A DNA stretch of 64,000 bases, taken from assembly GCF_003856975.1 (NCBI RefSeq), contig NZ_CP033107.1, positions 3,658,001 through 3,722,000 on the forward strand, read 5' to 3'. The stretch is from Plantibacter sp. PA-3-X8 (lineage in GTDB: Bacteria > Actinomycetota > Actinomycetes > Actinomycetales > Microbacteriaceae). How positions within the stretch are numbered: the stretch's first letter is position 1; every line of letters begins with the position of its first letter. Shown here one piece after another: positions 11,319 through 19,965 of the stretch. A program made the translations under genes and the position numbers. The notes under the pieces were generated by a model. It had not been told where the DNA came from, did no database searches, and saw only the letters and a list, made by a program, of their open reading frames with translations.

Positions 11319-12305
11319 ATGTCGCTCGCAGACGCGCTCAGCCAGCCGGACCGGACGGCCGAGGCGCTCCGCGCCGCACAGCTGTATTACGTGCAGGACC
11401 TCACCATGGAGGCCATCGCCCAGGAGCTCCACACCTCCCGGTCGTCGGTCTCCCGCCTGCTCGGATATGCGCGGGAGAGCGGGCTCGTCGACATCCAGGT
11501 GCGCTCCCCGCACGACATGCCGTCGCGGCTCGAGGCGGAGTTCCGCGACCGGTTCGGCGTGACCGCCCACATCGTCCCGGTCCCCGACCACACGAGCGAC
11601 ATCGACCGCCTGGAGCGGGTCGCCCTCTCGGCTGCACGTTTTCTCGGCTCGGTGTTCGACTCGAACATGACGCTCGGCCTGGCATGGGGCTCGACCGTGA
11701 GTGCGGTGGCGAGGCACCTCACCCCCAAGCGGACCCACAACTCGCAGATCGTCCAGCTGAATGGTGCGGCCAACACGCGCACCTCGGGCATCCTCTACGC
11801 GAGTGAGATCCTGCATCGGTACGCGGACGCCTACGGGGCCTACGCGCAGCAGTTCGCGGTGCCCGCCTTCTTCGACGACCCGTCGACCAAGCTGGCCCTC
11901 TGGCGGGAACGCAGCATCCGACGCGTGCTCGAGATCCAACGCCGCATGGACGTCGCGCTGTTCGGTCTCGGTTCGCAGCTCTCGGGGGTGCCCAGCCACG
12001 TCTACGTCGGCGGCTACCTCGACGACAGCGACTTCGAGGCGCTCGCGAGCGCCGGGGCGGTCGGGGACGTCGCGACCGTGTTCTTCCGCGCCGACGGTTC
12101 CTGGCGCGACATCCCCTTCAACAATCGTGCGTCCGGGCCCGATCTCGACGTGCTGCGCGGCGTCTCCCGTCGGATCTGCGTGGTCGCGGGAGCCGCCAAG
12201 GTGCTCCCGCTCCTCGGGGCGTTGGCGGGCGGGCTCATCTCCGACCTCGTGGTCGACGAGGGGACCGCCCGCGCGGCGATCGACCAGCACGACGCCCAGC
12301 GCTGA
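11319..12305 (+). CDS. SorC/DeoR-type sugar-binding transcriptional regulator
   Basis: A 328-residue regulator with an N-terminal helix-turn-helix (LTMEAIAQELHTSRSSVSRLLGYAR, about residues 29-53). A C-terminal SorC-family effector domain follows, related to phosphosugar isomerases (GLAWGSTVSAVA, FGLGSQL, FNNRASGPDLD). The start is the ATG with AAGGAG (11308-11313) six bases upstream; a GTG five codons earlier lacks one. It is divergent from glpD-glpF-glpK, so control of glycerol use by a phosphorylated effector such as glycerol 3-phosphate is likely but inferred. Confidence 0.85.
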   Translation: MSLADALSQPDRTAEALRAAQLYYVQDLTMEAIAQELHTSRSSVSRLLGYARESGLVDIQVRSPHDMPSRLEAEFRDRFGVTAHIVPVPDHTSDIDRLERVALSAARFLGSVFDSNMTLGLAWGSTVSAVARHLTPKRTHNSQIVQLNGAANTRTSGILYASEILHRYADAYGAYAQQFAVPAFFDDPSTKLALWRERSIRRVLEIQRRMDVALFGLGSQLSGVPSHVYVGGYLDDSDFEALASAGAVGDVATVFFRADGSWRDIPFNNRASGPDLDVLRGVSRRICVVAGAAKVLPLLGALAGGLISDLVVDEGTARAAIDQHDAQR

Positions 12306-12378
12306 CCCCGGCCGCATCAGGCGCTGCAACCGGGCGTCATCCGAACCGGGAATAGGGCACCCACTCAGCCCGTTGACC

Positions 12379-12384
12379 TAGAAT
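12379..12384 (+). promoter_or_regulatory. -10 box of the riboflavin operon
   Basis: TAGAAT lies 13 bases before the FMN riboswitch. No good -35 is seen; the TTGACC that directly abuts the box is too close to serve as one. Confidence 0.6.
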
Positions 12385-12396
12385 CGACAACACGTA

Positions 12397-12556
12397 ACGT
12401 GCTCCGGGGTCGGTGAGAGTCCGAACCGGCGGTGATAGTCCGCGACCCGTGTCTCGCGCAAGCGAGGCCCGGTTGACCTGGTGGAACTCCAGGACCGACG
12501 GTTATGAACGCGTCTGCTCGCAGGCGGCGTTCGAGTCCGGATGGAAGGAAGCACGG
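12397..12556 (+). promoter_or_regulatory. FMN riboswitch (RFN element)
   Basis: The leader has the conserved RFN blocks in order: GCTCCGGGGTCGGTGAGAGT, CCGAACCGGCGGT, AGTCCGCGACCC, then a variable hairpin (12451-12469). After that come GGTTGACCTGGTGGAACTCC, AGGACCGACGGTTA and the closing AGTCCGGATGGAAGGAAGCAC. FMN binding to this aptamer normally shuts off riboflavin genes. It stands directly before ribD-ribE-ribBA-ribH. Confidence 0.96.
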
Positions 12557-12578
12557 GCGTCGGCCGATGGCCGACGCC
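12556..12578 (+). terminator. Expression-platform hairpin of the FMN riboswitch
   Basis: A perfect 10-bp stem, GGCGTCGGCC / GGCCGACGCC, with loop GAT begins at the last base of the aptamer. With no T-run, it could act as a Rho-type or intrinsic attenuator. It could also help mask the weak ribD start region 60 bases downstream. Confidence 0.55.
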
Positions 12579-12637
12579 GGCGAGCACCTGCCCGCGACCC
12601 CGGAACTCGTGTCAGTACCGACCGAGATGACGGACAG

Positions 12638-13714
12638 ATGAGCGCAGGAACCGAGGCACCGCAGGCGAGTGTCCGCGAGGAGCAGGCCATGCTGCGCGCG
12701 CTCGAACTCGCCGCCAACGGCCCGGCCCGCGGGGTCAACCCCCGCGTCGGCTGCGTCATCCTCGACGCTGACGGCACCGTGATCGCCGAGGGCTGGCACC
12801 GTGGAGCCGGCACCCCGCATGCGGAGGTCGACGCCCTGTCCCGCCTCGCTCCCGGAGCGGTCCGCGGCGCGACGGCCGTCGTCACCCTGGAACCCTGCAA
12901 CCACACGGGCCGGACCGGACCGTGTGCCGTCGCCCTCCTCGAGGCCGGTGTCGAGCGCGTCGTGTTCGCCGTGGACGACCCCGGCCACCACTCCGGAGGT
13001 GGAGCGGAACGACTCCGCGACGGCGGCGTCACCGTCGTCGGCGGTGTGCTCGCCGGACCGGCGGAGGACCTCCTCGGTGACTGGCTCACCACCGCCCGCC
13101 TCGGGCGTCCGCTCGTGACGGTGAAGTGGGCCTCGAGTCTCGACGGGCGGATCGCCGCGAGCGACGGCACGAGCCGCTGGATCACCGGCGATGCCGCGCG
13201 CGACGACGTCCACCGTCGACGGGCCGCCCACGATGCGATCCTCGTCGGCACGGGGACGGTCCTCGCCGACGATCCGAGCCTCACCGCTCGCGACGACCGC
13301 GGCGACCTCCTGCCCGAGCAGCCATTGCCCGTCGTCATGGGCGATCGCCAGATCCCCCTGGACGCCGCCGTCCACCGCCACCCCCGGCCGGTCGTCGTCC
13401 ACCACGGGCATGATCCGGCTGCGCTGTTAGCCGAGCTCCGCGCCGCGGGCGTCCGGAGCGTCTTCATCGAGGGCGGCCCGACCATCGCCACAGCGTTCCT
13501 CCGCGCAGGACTCGCCGACACGGTCCTCACCTACCTCGCCCCCGTGCTCCTCGGCGGCCCTCGCCTCGCGATCGGCGACCTCGGTGTCGACACCATCGGC
13601 GATGTGATCCGCCTCACCACCGTCGGCGTCGAACGACTCGGCGACGACCTCCTCGTCATCACGACACCCGACCGCAGCGTCTCCGCCTCGGCCGCCCACC
13701 ACCTCACCGCCTGA
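12638..13714 (+). CDS. ribD: Bifunctional diaminohydroxyphosphoribosylaminopyrimidine deaminase / 5-amino-6-(5-phosphoribosylamino)uracil reductase
   Basis: Catalyses the second and third steps of riboflavin synthesis. The N-terminal zinc deaminase domain has HAEVDAL and PCNHTGRTGPC, the latter carrying the two zinc-binding cysteines. The C-terminal NADPH-dependent reductase begins near VTVKWASSLDGRIA and includes SRWITGDAARDDVH and a terminal GGP segment. The 358-residue length is typical. The ATG before SAGTEAPQ is the only in-frame start after the riboswitch; no strong Shine-Dalgarno sequence precedes it, which fits translational control. It is first gene of the rib operon. Confidence 0.95.
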   Translation: MSAGTEAPQASVREEQAMLRALELAANGPARGVNPRVGCVILDADGTVIAEGWHRGAGTPHAEVDALSRLAPGAVRGATAVVTLEPCNHTGRTGPCAVALLEAGVERVVFAVDDPGHHSGGGAERLRDGGVTVVGGVLAGPAEDLLGDWLTTARLGRPLVTVKWASSLDGRIAASDGTSRWITGDAARDDVHRRRAAHDAILVGTGTVLADDPSLTARDDRGDLLPEQPLPVVMGDRQIPLDAAVHRHPRPVVVHHGHDPAALLAELRAAGVRSVFIEGGPTIATAFLRAGLADTVLTYLAPVLLGGPRLAIGDLGVDTIGDVIRLTTVGVERLGDDLLVITTPDRSVSASAAHHLTA

Positions 13715-13735
13715 CCCCCAGAGAACGGACCACCC

Positions 13736-14431
13736 ATGTTCACGGGCATCATCGAAGAACTCGGCACGATCGTCGCCATCGACCACGGCGAGGACTCGGC
13801 ACGGTTCACCGTCCGCGGCCCGCTCGCCCTCGAGGGCACCAGGCACGGGGACTCCATCGCCGTGAGCGGTGTCTGCCTCACCGTCGTCGAGCAGACCGGC
13901 GAGACGTTCACGGCCGACGTCATGGCCCAGACCCTCGCAATGAGCTCCCTCGACGGCGTCACGGTCGGATCTCCGGTCAACCTCGAACGCGCGGCCCGCG
14001 TCGGCGACCGCCTCGGCGGCCACATCGTCCAAGGCCACGTCGACGGCACCGGCACCGTCCTGGCCACGGTGCCCGGCGAGGCCTGGCGCGTCGTGCGCGT
14101 CTCGCTCCCCGCGGCACTCGCGCCGCTCGTCGTCGACAAGGGATCGATCACCGTCGACGGCGTCTCGCTCACCGTCAGCGCCATCAGCGCACCGGACGCA
14201 CCGGAAGCCTGGTTCGAGGTGTCCCTCATCCCCGAGACGCTGGCCGCGACGACGCTCGGTGAGCGCGTCCCCGGCGATCGTGTGAACCTCGAGACCGACA
14301 TCCTCGCCCGCCACGTCGAGCGAATGCTCGCATTCAGCCGTCTCGAGTCGGCACTCCCCAGCAGCATCGGCCAGGATCCGCAGTCCGCGGACCCGGTCGG
14401 CACCACCGCCACCGGAAGGGGCAACGCATGA
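13736..14431 (+). CDS. ribE: Riboflavin synthase alpha subunit
   Basis: Joins two 6,7-dimethyl-8-ribityllumazine molecules into riboflavin, the last step of the pathway. The 231-residue protein is two tandem lumazine-binding barrels: MFTGIIEELG starts the first, and GGHIVQGHVDGTG marks the second repeat. VSGVCLTV and VDGVSLTV are the paired ligand-binding segments. It starts 21 bases after ribD, and its last codons overlap ribBA by four bases (ATGA), so translation is coupled. Some nomenclatures call this gene ribC. Confidence 0.95.
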   Translation: MFTGIIEELGTIVAIDHGEDSARFTVRGPLALEGTRHGDSIAVSGVCLTVVEQTGETFTADVMAQTLAMSSLDGVTVGSPVNLERAARVGDRLGGHIVQGHVDGTGTVLATVPGEAWRVVRVSLPAALAPLVVDKGSITVDGVSLTVSAISAPDAPEAWFEVSLIPETLAATTLGERVPGDRVNLETDILARHVERMLAFSRLESALPSSIGQDPQSADPVGTTATGRGNA

Positions 14432-15711
14432 GCATCGCCAGCATCCCGGAGGCCCTCGAGGCACTCCGCCAGGGCCGACCGGTCATCGTGGCCGACGACG
14501 AGGGCCGAGAGAACGAGGGCGACGTGATCCTCGCCGCGGAGTCCGCCACCCAGGAGTGGATCGCGTGGACGGTCCGACACTCCTCCGGATTCATCTGCGC
14601 ACCGATGACGAACGAGATCGCCGACCGCCTGGCCCTCCCGCCGATGGTCGCGCTCAACGAGGACCCCAGAGGCACCGCGTACACCGTCACGGTCGACGCG
14701 GCCGACCGGCTCAGCACCGGCATCAGCGCCGCCGACCGCGCCCACACCCTGCGCGTGCTCGCCGACCCGGCGTCCGTGCCCGCCAGTCTCTCGCGCCCCG
14801 GACACATCGTCCCGTTGCGCGCCGTCGACGGCGGGGTGCGTGAGCGCGACGGCCACACGGAGGCGGCCGTCGACCTCATGAAGCTCGCGGGGCTGGTCCC
14901 CGTCGGGGCGATCTCCGAGATCGTCGCCGACGATGGCGAGATGATGCGCCTGCCCGGCCTCATCGCGCTCGGGGAGCGGGAGGGCGTGCTCGTCACGACG
15001 ATCGCCGCACTCATCGCCTTCCTCGAGGAGAACCCCGATGCGGCTGCGGTCTGCGCCGAGGAACGCGCCGCCCAGGCGGCCATCCCCGAATCGTCGAACG
15101 TGTCGTTCGAGGTGGAGACGACCGTCCCGACGACGCACGGCTCGTTCCGGTTGCGCGCCTACCGCGACCGCAGGACCGGTGCCGACCACGTCGCCATCAT
15201 CGCCGGCGACCCGCAGGCCATCGGTGCGCTCGTGCGCGTCCACTCCGAGTGCCTGACCGGCGAGGCGTTCGGCTCGCTCAAGTGCGAGTGCGGTCCGCAG
15301 CTCGACAGTGCTCTGGACACCATCCAGCGCCACGGCGGAGTCGTCGTCTACCTGCGCGGGCACGAAGGGCGCGGCATCGGCCTCGTCAACAAGCTGCGCG
15401 CCTACCGGTTGCAGGAGGACGGTCTCGACACCCTCGACGCCAACCTCGCGCTCGGGTTGCCGGCCGACGCCCGCGACTACACGGCGGCGAGCGCGATCCT
15501 GACGGACCTCGGCATCACCTCCGTGCGCCTGCTCTCGAACAACCCGGAGAAGGAGCGACAGCTCACGAACCACGGCATCGCCGTGAGCGAGCGCGTCCCG
15601 CTGGTGGTCGGCGTCGGCCTGTTCAACGAGAGCTACCTCGAGACGAAGCGCGACCGCATGGGCCACAGCATCGGGTTCGAGCTCGCACCCGAACCGCACC
15701 CCCACCAGTAG
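14428..15711 (+). CDS. ribBA: Bifunctional 3,4-dihydroxy-2-butanone 4-phosphate synthase / GTP cyclohydrolase II
   Basis: Supplies both precursors of riboflavin: the four-carbon unit from ribulose 5-phosphate and the pyrimidine from GTP. The N-terminal RibB domain (about residues 1-205) has [10 protein letters not shown] and the RPGH motif. The C-terminal RibA domain has [20 protein letters not shown], with the three zinc cysteines, and [12 protein letters not shown]. At 427 residues it is a full-length fusion. The start overlaps ribE by four bases. Confidence 0.96.
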   Translation: MSIASIPEALEALRQGRPVIVADDEGRENEGDVILAAESATQEWIAWTVRHSSGFICAPMTNEIADRLALPPMVALNEDPRGTAYTVTVDAADRLSTGISAADRAHTLRVLADPASVPASLSRPGHIVPLRAVDGGVRERDGHTEAAVDLMKLAGLVPVGAISEIVADDGEMMRLPGLIALGEREGVLVTTIAALIAFLEENPDAAAVCAEERAAQAAIPESSNVSFEVETTVPTTHGSFRLRAYRDRRTGADHVAIIAGDPQAIGALVRVHSECLTGEAFGSLKCECGPQLDSALDTIQRHGGVVVYLRGHEGRGIGLVNKLRAYRLQEDGLDTLDANLALGLPADARDYTAASAILTDLGITSVRLLSNNPEKERQLTNHGIAVSERVPLVVGVGLFNESYLETKRDRMGHSIGFELAPEPHPHQ

Positions 15712-15794
15712 TCCACCGCCGCCCTCGATTCCTTCGAGGAGCGCGAACACCACCAACCCCTCGACGCGCTCGAGGGAAGAAGACAGGAGACCGC

Positions 15795-16265
15795 ATGAGC
15801 GGCGAAGGATCCCCCACCATCAGCGTCGACGGCACCGGCCTCGACATCGTCGTCATCGCCGGCACCTGGCACGAGACCATCACCGACGGTCTCATCGCCG
15901 GAGCCGTCAAGGCCCTCGATGCGAGCGGCGCCAACCACCGCCTCGTGCGGGTCCCCGGGAGCTTCGAACTCCCGGTCGTCGCCAAGGCCGCCCTCGAGGC
16001 CGGGGCCGACGCGGTCGTCGCACTCGGGGTCATCATCCGTGGCGGCACACCGCACTTCGAGTACGTCTCCGACGCCGCGACGAGTGGCCTCACGCAGGTG
16101 AGCATCCAGACGGGCAAGCCCGTCGGCTTCGGCGTCCTCACCCTCGACGACGAGAAGCAGGGGCTCGACCGCGCAGGGCTGCCCGGGTCGAAGGAGGACA
16201 AGGGGGCGGAGGCCGCTGATGCCGCCGTCGCGACCGCGGTCGTCCTCCGCGAGCTGCGCGGCTGA
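15795..16265 (+). CDS. ribH: 6,7-dimethyl-8-ribityllumazine synthase
   Basis: Condenses the RibD and RibB products into lumazine, the substrate of riboflavin synthase. It is a 156-residue protein, typical of subunits that assemble into 60-mer shells or pentamers. VPGSFELP and the catalytic region [14 protein letters not shown] are intact; its His is the general base. AGGAGA stands five bases before the ATG. The 83-base gap after ribBA contains only a short repeated CTCGA-rich stretch. It ends the operon. Confidence 0.96.
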   Translation: MSGEGSPTISVDGTGLDIVVIAGTWHETITDGLIAGAVKALDASGANHRLVRVPGSFELPVVAKAALEAGADAVVALGVIIRGGTPHFEYVSDAATSGLTQVSIQTGKPVGFGVLTLDDEKQGLDRAGLPGSKEDKGAEAADAAVATAVVLRELRG

Positions 16266-16286
16266 CCCGAGCAGAGGCGCATCACG

Positions 16287-16356
16287 CGGCATTCCGGTAT
16301 CGGTATACGCCCGTCCGGGCAACCGAATACCGGAATGCCGTACTTCGGCGTACAGT
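16287..16356 (+). promoter_or_regulatory. Large palindrome and -10 box before the MHS transporter
   Basis: Arms CGGCATTCCGGTAT (16287-16300) and ATACCGGAATGCCG (16327-16340) are perfect 14-mers. Inside them, CGGT and ACCG pair again with a one-base offset. TACAGT (16351-16356) downstream is a plausible -10 box, with its -35 region falling on the right arm. The structure could terminate the rib transcript, be an operator for the transporter, or both. The repeated CGGTAT element favours protein binding. Confidence 0.5.
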
Positions 16357-16468
16357 GTCATGGTCCTGCCACAAGCGGGCGAACCTCTGATCCTGCCGTC
16401 GTCGGCGGGCGTGCGCGACCGGTGCTGATGCTTCGACGGCGTCCATTCCCGAACCGAAACGCGCACGC

Positions 16469-17815
16469 ATGTCTCTCGAAGCAACCCCAGTCACCAAGGC
16501 CCCGGTCAATCCGCGCTCCCGAGTCGTCCTCGCCAGCCTCATCGGCACGACGATCGAGTTCTACGACTTCTACGTCTACGCGACGGCCGCCGTCCTCGTC
16601 TTCCCGCACCTCTTCTTCCCGAGTGAGGACCCGACCGCGGGTCTCCTCGCCTCCTTCGCCGTGTTCGGCGCCGCGATGGTGGCCCGCCCCGTCGGTGCCG
16701 TCATCTTCGGGCACCTCGGCGACAAACGCGGTCGGAAGGCGACCCTCGTCGGCGCCCTCCTCACCATGGGGATCGCGACCTTCCTCATCGGCCTGCTGCC
16801 GACCTACCAGCTCGTCGGCTGGGTCGCCCCGCTGCTCCTCGTGATCCTCCGCATCGGTCAGGGCTTCGCGCTCGGCGGCGAATGGTCGGGCGCCGCCCTC
16901 GTCGCGACGGAGAACGCGCCGACCGGCAAGCGTGCCCTGTTCGGCACGTTCCCGCAGCTCGGTGCGCCGATCGGCTTCATCATCGCCAACGGACTGTTCC
17001 TGATCATCGCGGCGATCCTGCCGAGCGACGACCCGTCAATGCCGTCCGAGGCGTTCCTCGAGTGGGGCTGGCGCATCCCGTTCCTCTTCTCAGTCGTCAT
17101 GGTCATCGTCGGCCTCTGGGTCCGTCTCCGTCTCGTCGAGAGCAACGCGTTCACGAACGCGAAGGAGCAGGGCAAGGTGCAGCGGTCGCCGCTCGCGAGC
17201 GTCGTCAAGCTGCACTGGCGCAAGCTGCTCCTCGGCACCTTCTTCATGCTCGCCACCTACGTGCTCTTCTACCTGATGACGACGTTCTCCCTGAGCTACG
17301 GCCGTGCGCCACTCGACGCCCCGGTCGCCGGGCTCGGCTACAGCTACACGACCTTCGTGCTCATGCTCATCGCCGGCGTGGTCTTCTTCGGGATCTTCAC
17401 GCTCGTGTCCGGTCCCTTCGCCGACAAGTACGGACGCCGCAAGACGCTCATCGTCGTGACGAGCGCGATCCTCGTGTTCGGTCTCGTCTGGGTCCCGTTG
17501 CTCGGCGCCGGGTTCACCGGGGTCATGATCTGGCTCATCATCGGATTCAGCCTCATGGGGTTCACCTTCGGACCGATGGGCGCCCTGCTGCCCGAGCTGT
17601 TCCCGACGAACGTGCGGTACACCGGGTCCGGGATTTCCTACAACGTGTCGTCGATCCTCGGTGCCGCGGTCGCACCGTTCATCGCCGTCGCGCTGTGGAG
17701 CGCCGGCGGCGGCAGCCCGTTCTGGGTCGGCGTCTACCTCTCGGCGATGGCCCTGATCACGCTCGTCGCCCTCATCGTCTCCAAGGAGACCAAGGACGTC
17801 GACATCGACGCCTGA
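16469..17815 (+). CDS. MFS transporter, metabolite:H+ symporter (MHS) family
   Basis: A 448-residue, twelve-helix proton symporter. The start region GTTIEFYDFYVYATAA is the hallmark of the MHS group (KgtP, ProP, ShiA and relatives). The loop 2-3 motif GHLGDKRGRK and GQGFALGGEWSGAAL also fit; GPFADKYGRRK is the matching loop in the second half. Substrates in this group include alpha-ketoglutarate, proline/betaine, shikimate and citrate; the sequence alone does not choose among them. It stands 203 bases after ribH behind a large palindrome and is followed by a terminator, so it is probably a single-gene unit and not part of the rib operon. Confidence 0.85.
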   Translation: MSLEATPVTKAPVNPRSRVVLASLIGTTIEFYDFYVYATAAVLVFPHLFFPSEDPTAGLLASFAVFGAAMVARPVGAVIFGHLGDKRGRKATLVGALLTMGIATFLIGLLPTYQLVGWVAPLLLVILRIGQGFALGGEWSGAALVATENAPTGKRALFGTFPQLGAPIGFIIANGLFLIIAAILPSDDPSMPSEAFLEWGWRIPFLFSVVMVIVGLWVRLRLVESNAFTNAKEQGKVQRSPLASVVKLHWRKLLLGTFFMLATYVLFYLMTTFSLSYGRAPLDAPVAGLGYSYTTFVLMLIAGVVFFGIFTLVSGPFADKYGRRKTLIVVTSAILVFGLVWVPLLGAGFTGVMIWLIIGFSLMGFTFGPMGALLPELFPTNVRYTGSGISYNVSSILGAAVAPFIAVALWSAGGGSPFWVGVYLSAMALITLVALIVSKETKDVDIDA

Positions 17816-17827
17816 TCGAGGCGACCA

Positions 17828-17872
17828 CCGAGGGCCGGTGCGTGGAGGACGTCTCCGCGCACCGGCCCTCGG
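17828..17872 (+). terminator. Terminator after the MHS transporter
   Basis: Perfect 15-bp arms CCGAGGGCCGGTGCG (17828-17842) and CGCACCGGCCCTCGG (17858-17872) with a 15-base loop begin 13 bases after the stop. Confidence 0.8.
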
Positions 17873-17997
17873 TGCGTCCGCGCTCGGTGCGTCGGCTTCG
17901 GGCTCGGCGCGTGCGACCGTCGCCTAGAGTTGAACCACGGTGCGCCGTCGCCATGGACGTCTCGGAGCCGCGCACCGCACCTCGGAGGAAGAGCACC

Positions 17998-19926
17998 ATG
18001 AGCACCCCAGCGCGCCCGGCACGCAGCCGCAACCCGTTCAGCCGACCGAAGGACGACGGTCCCCGCGCGAGCCTCAAGCAGCTCATGCCGTACATCTTCG
18101 AGCACCGTTCGATCCTCATCGTCGTCATCATCCTGAGCGTCATCGGAGCGGCCGCGTCACTCGCCCAGCCGCTCATCGTCAGCCAGGTGATCGGGGTCGT
18201 CGAGGCGGGTCGGTCGCTCGGCAACCTGGCGTGGCTCCTCGTCGGGCTCGTCGTGGTCTCCGGCGTCATCAGCGGGTACCAGCACTACCTCCTGCAGCGC
18301 GCCGGCACCGGGGTCGTCTACTCCTCCCGGCGCCAGCTGATCGCGCGCATCTTCCGGCTGCCGATCAGCCAGTTCGACACGCGCCGGACGGGCGACCTCG
18401 TCTCGCGGGTCGGCAGCGACACGACCATGCTCTACGCCGTCCTGACGCAGGGCTTCGTGGACGCCGTCGGCGGTGCCATCACCTTCCTCGGCGCGCTCAT
18501 CGCCATGGCGATCATCGACCCCGTCCTGCTCGGTCTCACCCTCCTCGTCGTCATCGTCTCGGTCGTCGTGGTCGTCGCCCTGAGCGGACGCATCCGCGTC
18601 GCCAGCCGCGAGCAGCAGACCAAGGTGGGCGAGCTCGCCGCCGCGGTCGAGCGCGCCATCAGCTCCATCCGCACCATCCGGGCGTCCAACGCGACCGACC
18701 GCGAGATCGACGCGGTGGACGGCGTGGCCAAGGAGGTCTACGGCGTGGGCGTGCGGATCGCGAAGATCTCCTCGTTGGTCGTCCCGGTCGCAGGCATCGC
18801 CATGCAGACCTCGTTCCTGGTCGTCCTGGGCGTCGGTGGGTTCCGGGTCGCGTCCGGGGCCATCACCATCGCGAGTCTCGTCGCGTTCATCCTCTTCCTG
18901 TTCATGATGATCATGCCGCTCGGCCAGGCCTTCGGCGCGATCACGAGCGTCAACCAGGCGCTCGGAGCGCTCGGCCGGATCCAGGAGATCCTCGACCTGC
19001 CCGACGAGGGCGATGACGACGCGGCCATCGCCGCGCGGGTCGGGCGTCCCGGGACCGCCTCAGCGTCCGCGCCGGCGATCGAGTTCGACGGGGTCGAGTT
19101 CGCCTACCCGGACGCGGCGGTCATCGAGCGCGAACGGGCCGCAGCGGAGGCGCTCGCGACCGAGGCGCTGAGTGAGGGCACCAGCGCGCCGGAGGTCGTC
19201 ACCGCCGATGCCACCCGACTCACCGAGGCGCAGTCCGCGCTCGGTCGGCAGGTGCTCCGTGGAGTGTCCTTCGCGGCGATGCAGGGCAGACGTACGGCGC
19301 TCGTCGGACCGTCCGGCGCCGGCAAGAGCACCATCCTCGGGCTCATCGAACGGTTCTACGACCCGACGGCCGGAGCCATCCGCCTGGGCGGCGTCGACAT
19401 CCGCACGATCCCCCGCGCCGACCTCCGGGACCAGATCGGGTACGTGGAGCAGGACGCCCCGGTCCTCGCCGGCACGCTGCGCGACAACCTGCTGCTGTCG
19501 TCACCGGATGCGAGCGACGCCGACTGCGAGCGCGTGCTGCACGCGGTCAACCTCGGCGGGGTCCTCGACCGCAACCCGCTCGGTCTCGCCGCCCCGGTCG
19601 GCGAGGACGGCATCATGTTGTCGGGTGGCGAGCGGCAACGCCTCGCGATCGCGCGCGCCATCCTCGCTGCTCCCCCGATCCTGTTGTTGGACGAGTCGAC
19701 CTCGAGCCTCGACGGCGTCAACGAGCAGATGATGCGCGAGGCCATCGACGCGGTCGCGACGGGACGCACGCTCATCGTCATCGCGCACCGGCTCTCGACC
19801 GTCGTCGACAGCGATCAGATCGTCGTCCTCGAGGAGGGTCGGGTGGTCGGCGTCGGCACCCACAGCGACCTCGTGACCGAGGTCCCGCTCTACCGCGAGC
19901 TCGCCAAGCACCAGCTCCTCGTGTGA
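17998..19926 (+). CDS. ABC exporter, fused membrane and ATPase domains
   Basis: A 642-residue half-transporter (type IV exporter fold): about six helices in residues 30-330, then one nucleotide-binding domain. The ATPase has Walker A GPSGAGKST at 437-445, the signature LSGGERQ at 541-547, Walker B ILLLDES near 562 and the H-loop IVIAHRLSTV. It would work as a dimer; the cargo (drug, lipid or peptide) is not evident. About 45 extra Ala/Glu-rich residues (372-418) split the first strands of the ATPase domain between VEFAYP and VLRGVSF. The ATG follows GGAGGAAG at good spacing, and a TAGAGT -10 box is at 17925-17930. Confidence 0.88.
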   Translation: MSTPARPARSRNPFSRPKDDGPRASLKQLMPYIFEHRSILIVVIILSVIGAAASLAQPLIVSQVIGVVEAGRSLGNLAWLLVGLVVVSGVISGYQHYLLQRAGTGVVYSSRRQLIARIFRLPISQFDTRRTGDLVSRVGSDTTMLYAVLTQGFVDAVGGAITFLGALIAMAIIDPVLLGLTLLVVIVSVVVVVALSGRIRVASREQQTKVGELAAAVERAISSIRTIRASNATDREIDAVDGVAKEVYGVGVRIAKISSLVVPVAGIAMQTSFLVVLGVGGFRVASGAITIASLVAFILFLFMMIMPLGQAFGAITSVNQALGALGRIQEILDLPDEGDDDAAIAARVGRPGTASASAPAIEFDGVEFAYPDAAVIERERAAAEALATEALSEGTSAPEVVTADATRLTEAQSALGRQVLRGVSFAAMQGRRTALVGPSGAGKSTILGLIERFYDPTAGAIRLGGVDIRTIPRADLRDQIGYVEQDAPVLAGTLRDNLLLSSPDASDADCERVLHAVNLGGVLDRNPLGLAAPVGEDGIMLSGGERQRLAIARAILAAPPILLLDESTSSLDGVNEQMMREAIDAVATGRTLIVIAHRLSTVVDSDQIVVLEEGRVVGVGTHSDLVTEVPLYRELAKHQLLV

Positions 19927-19929
19927 CGC

Positions 19930-19961
19930 TCCGCTCGCCCGACCGTCGTCGGGCGAGCGGA
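19930..19961. terminator. Bidirectional terminator between ABC exporter and pckG
   Basis: Perfect 14-bp arms TCCGCTCGCCCGAC (19930-19943) and GTCGGGCGAGCGGA (19948-19961) with loop CGTC. It fills almost the whole gap between two convergent genes and so probably serves both. Confidence 0.85.
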
Positions 19962-19965
19962 CACA

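Noticed and set aside
12373..12378. TTGACC as -35 box of the riboflavin operon
   Set aside because: It directly abuts the TAGAAT -10 box, leaving no spacer.
16882..17997. Upstream extension of the ABC exporter frame through the MHS transporter
   Set aside because: The extra 370 codons read as shadow sequence; the ATG at 17998 has a good ribosome binding site and begins family-like sequence.
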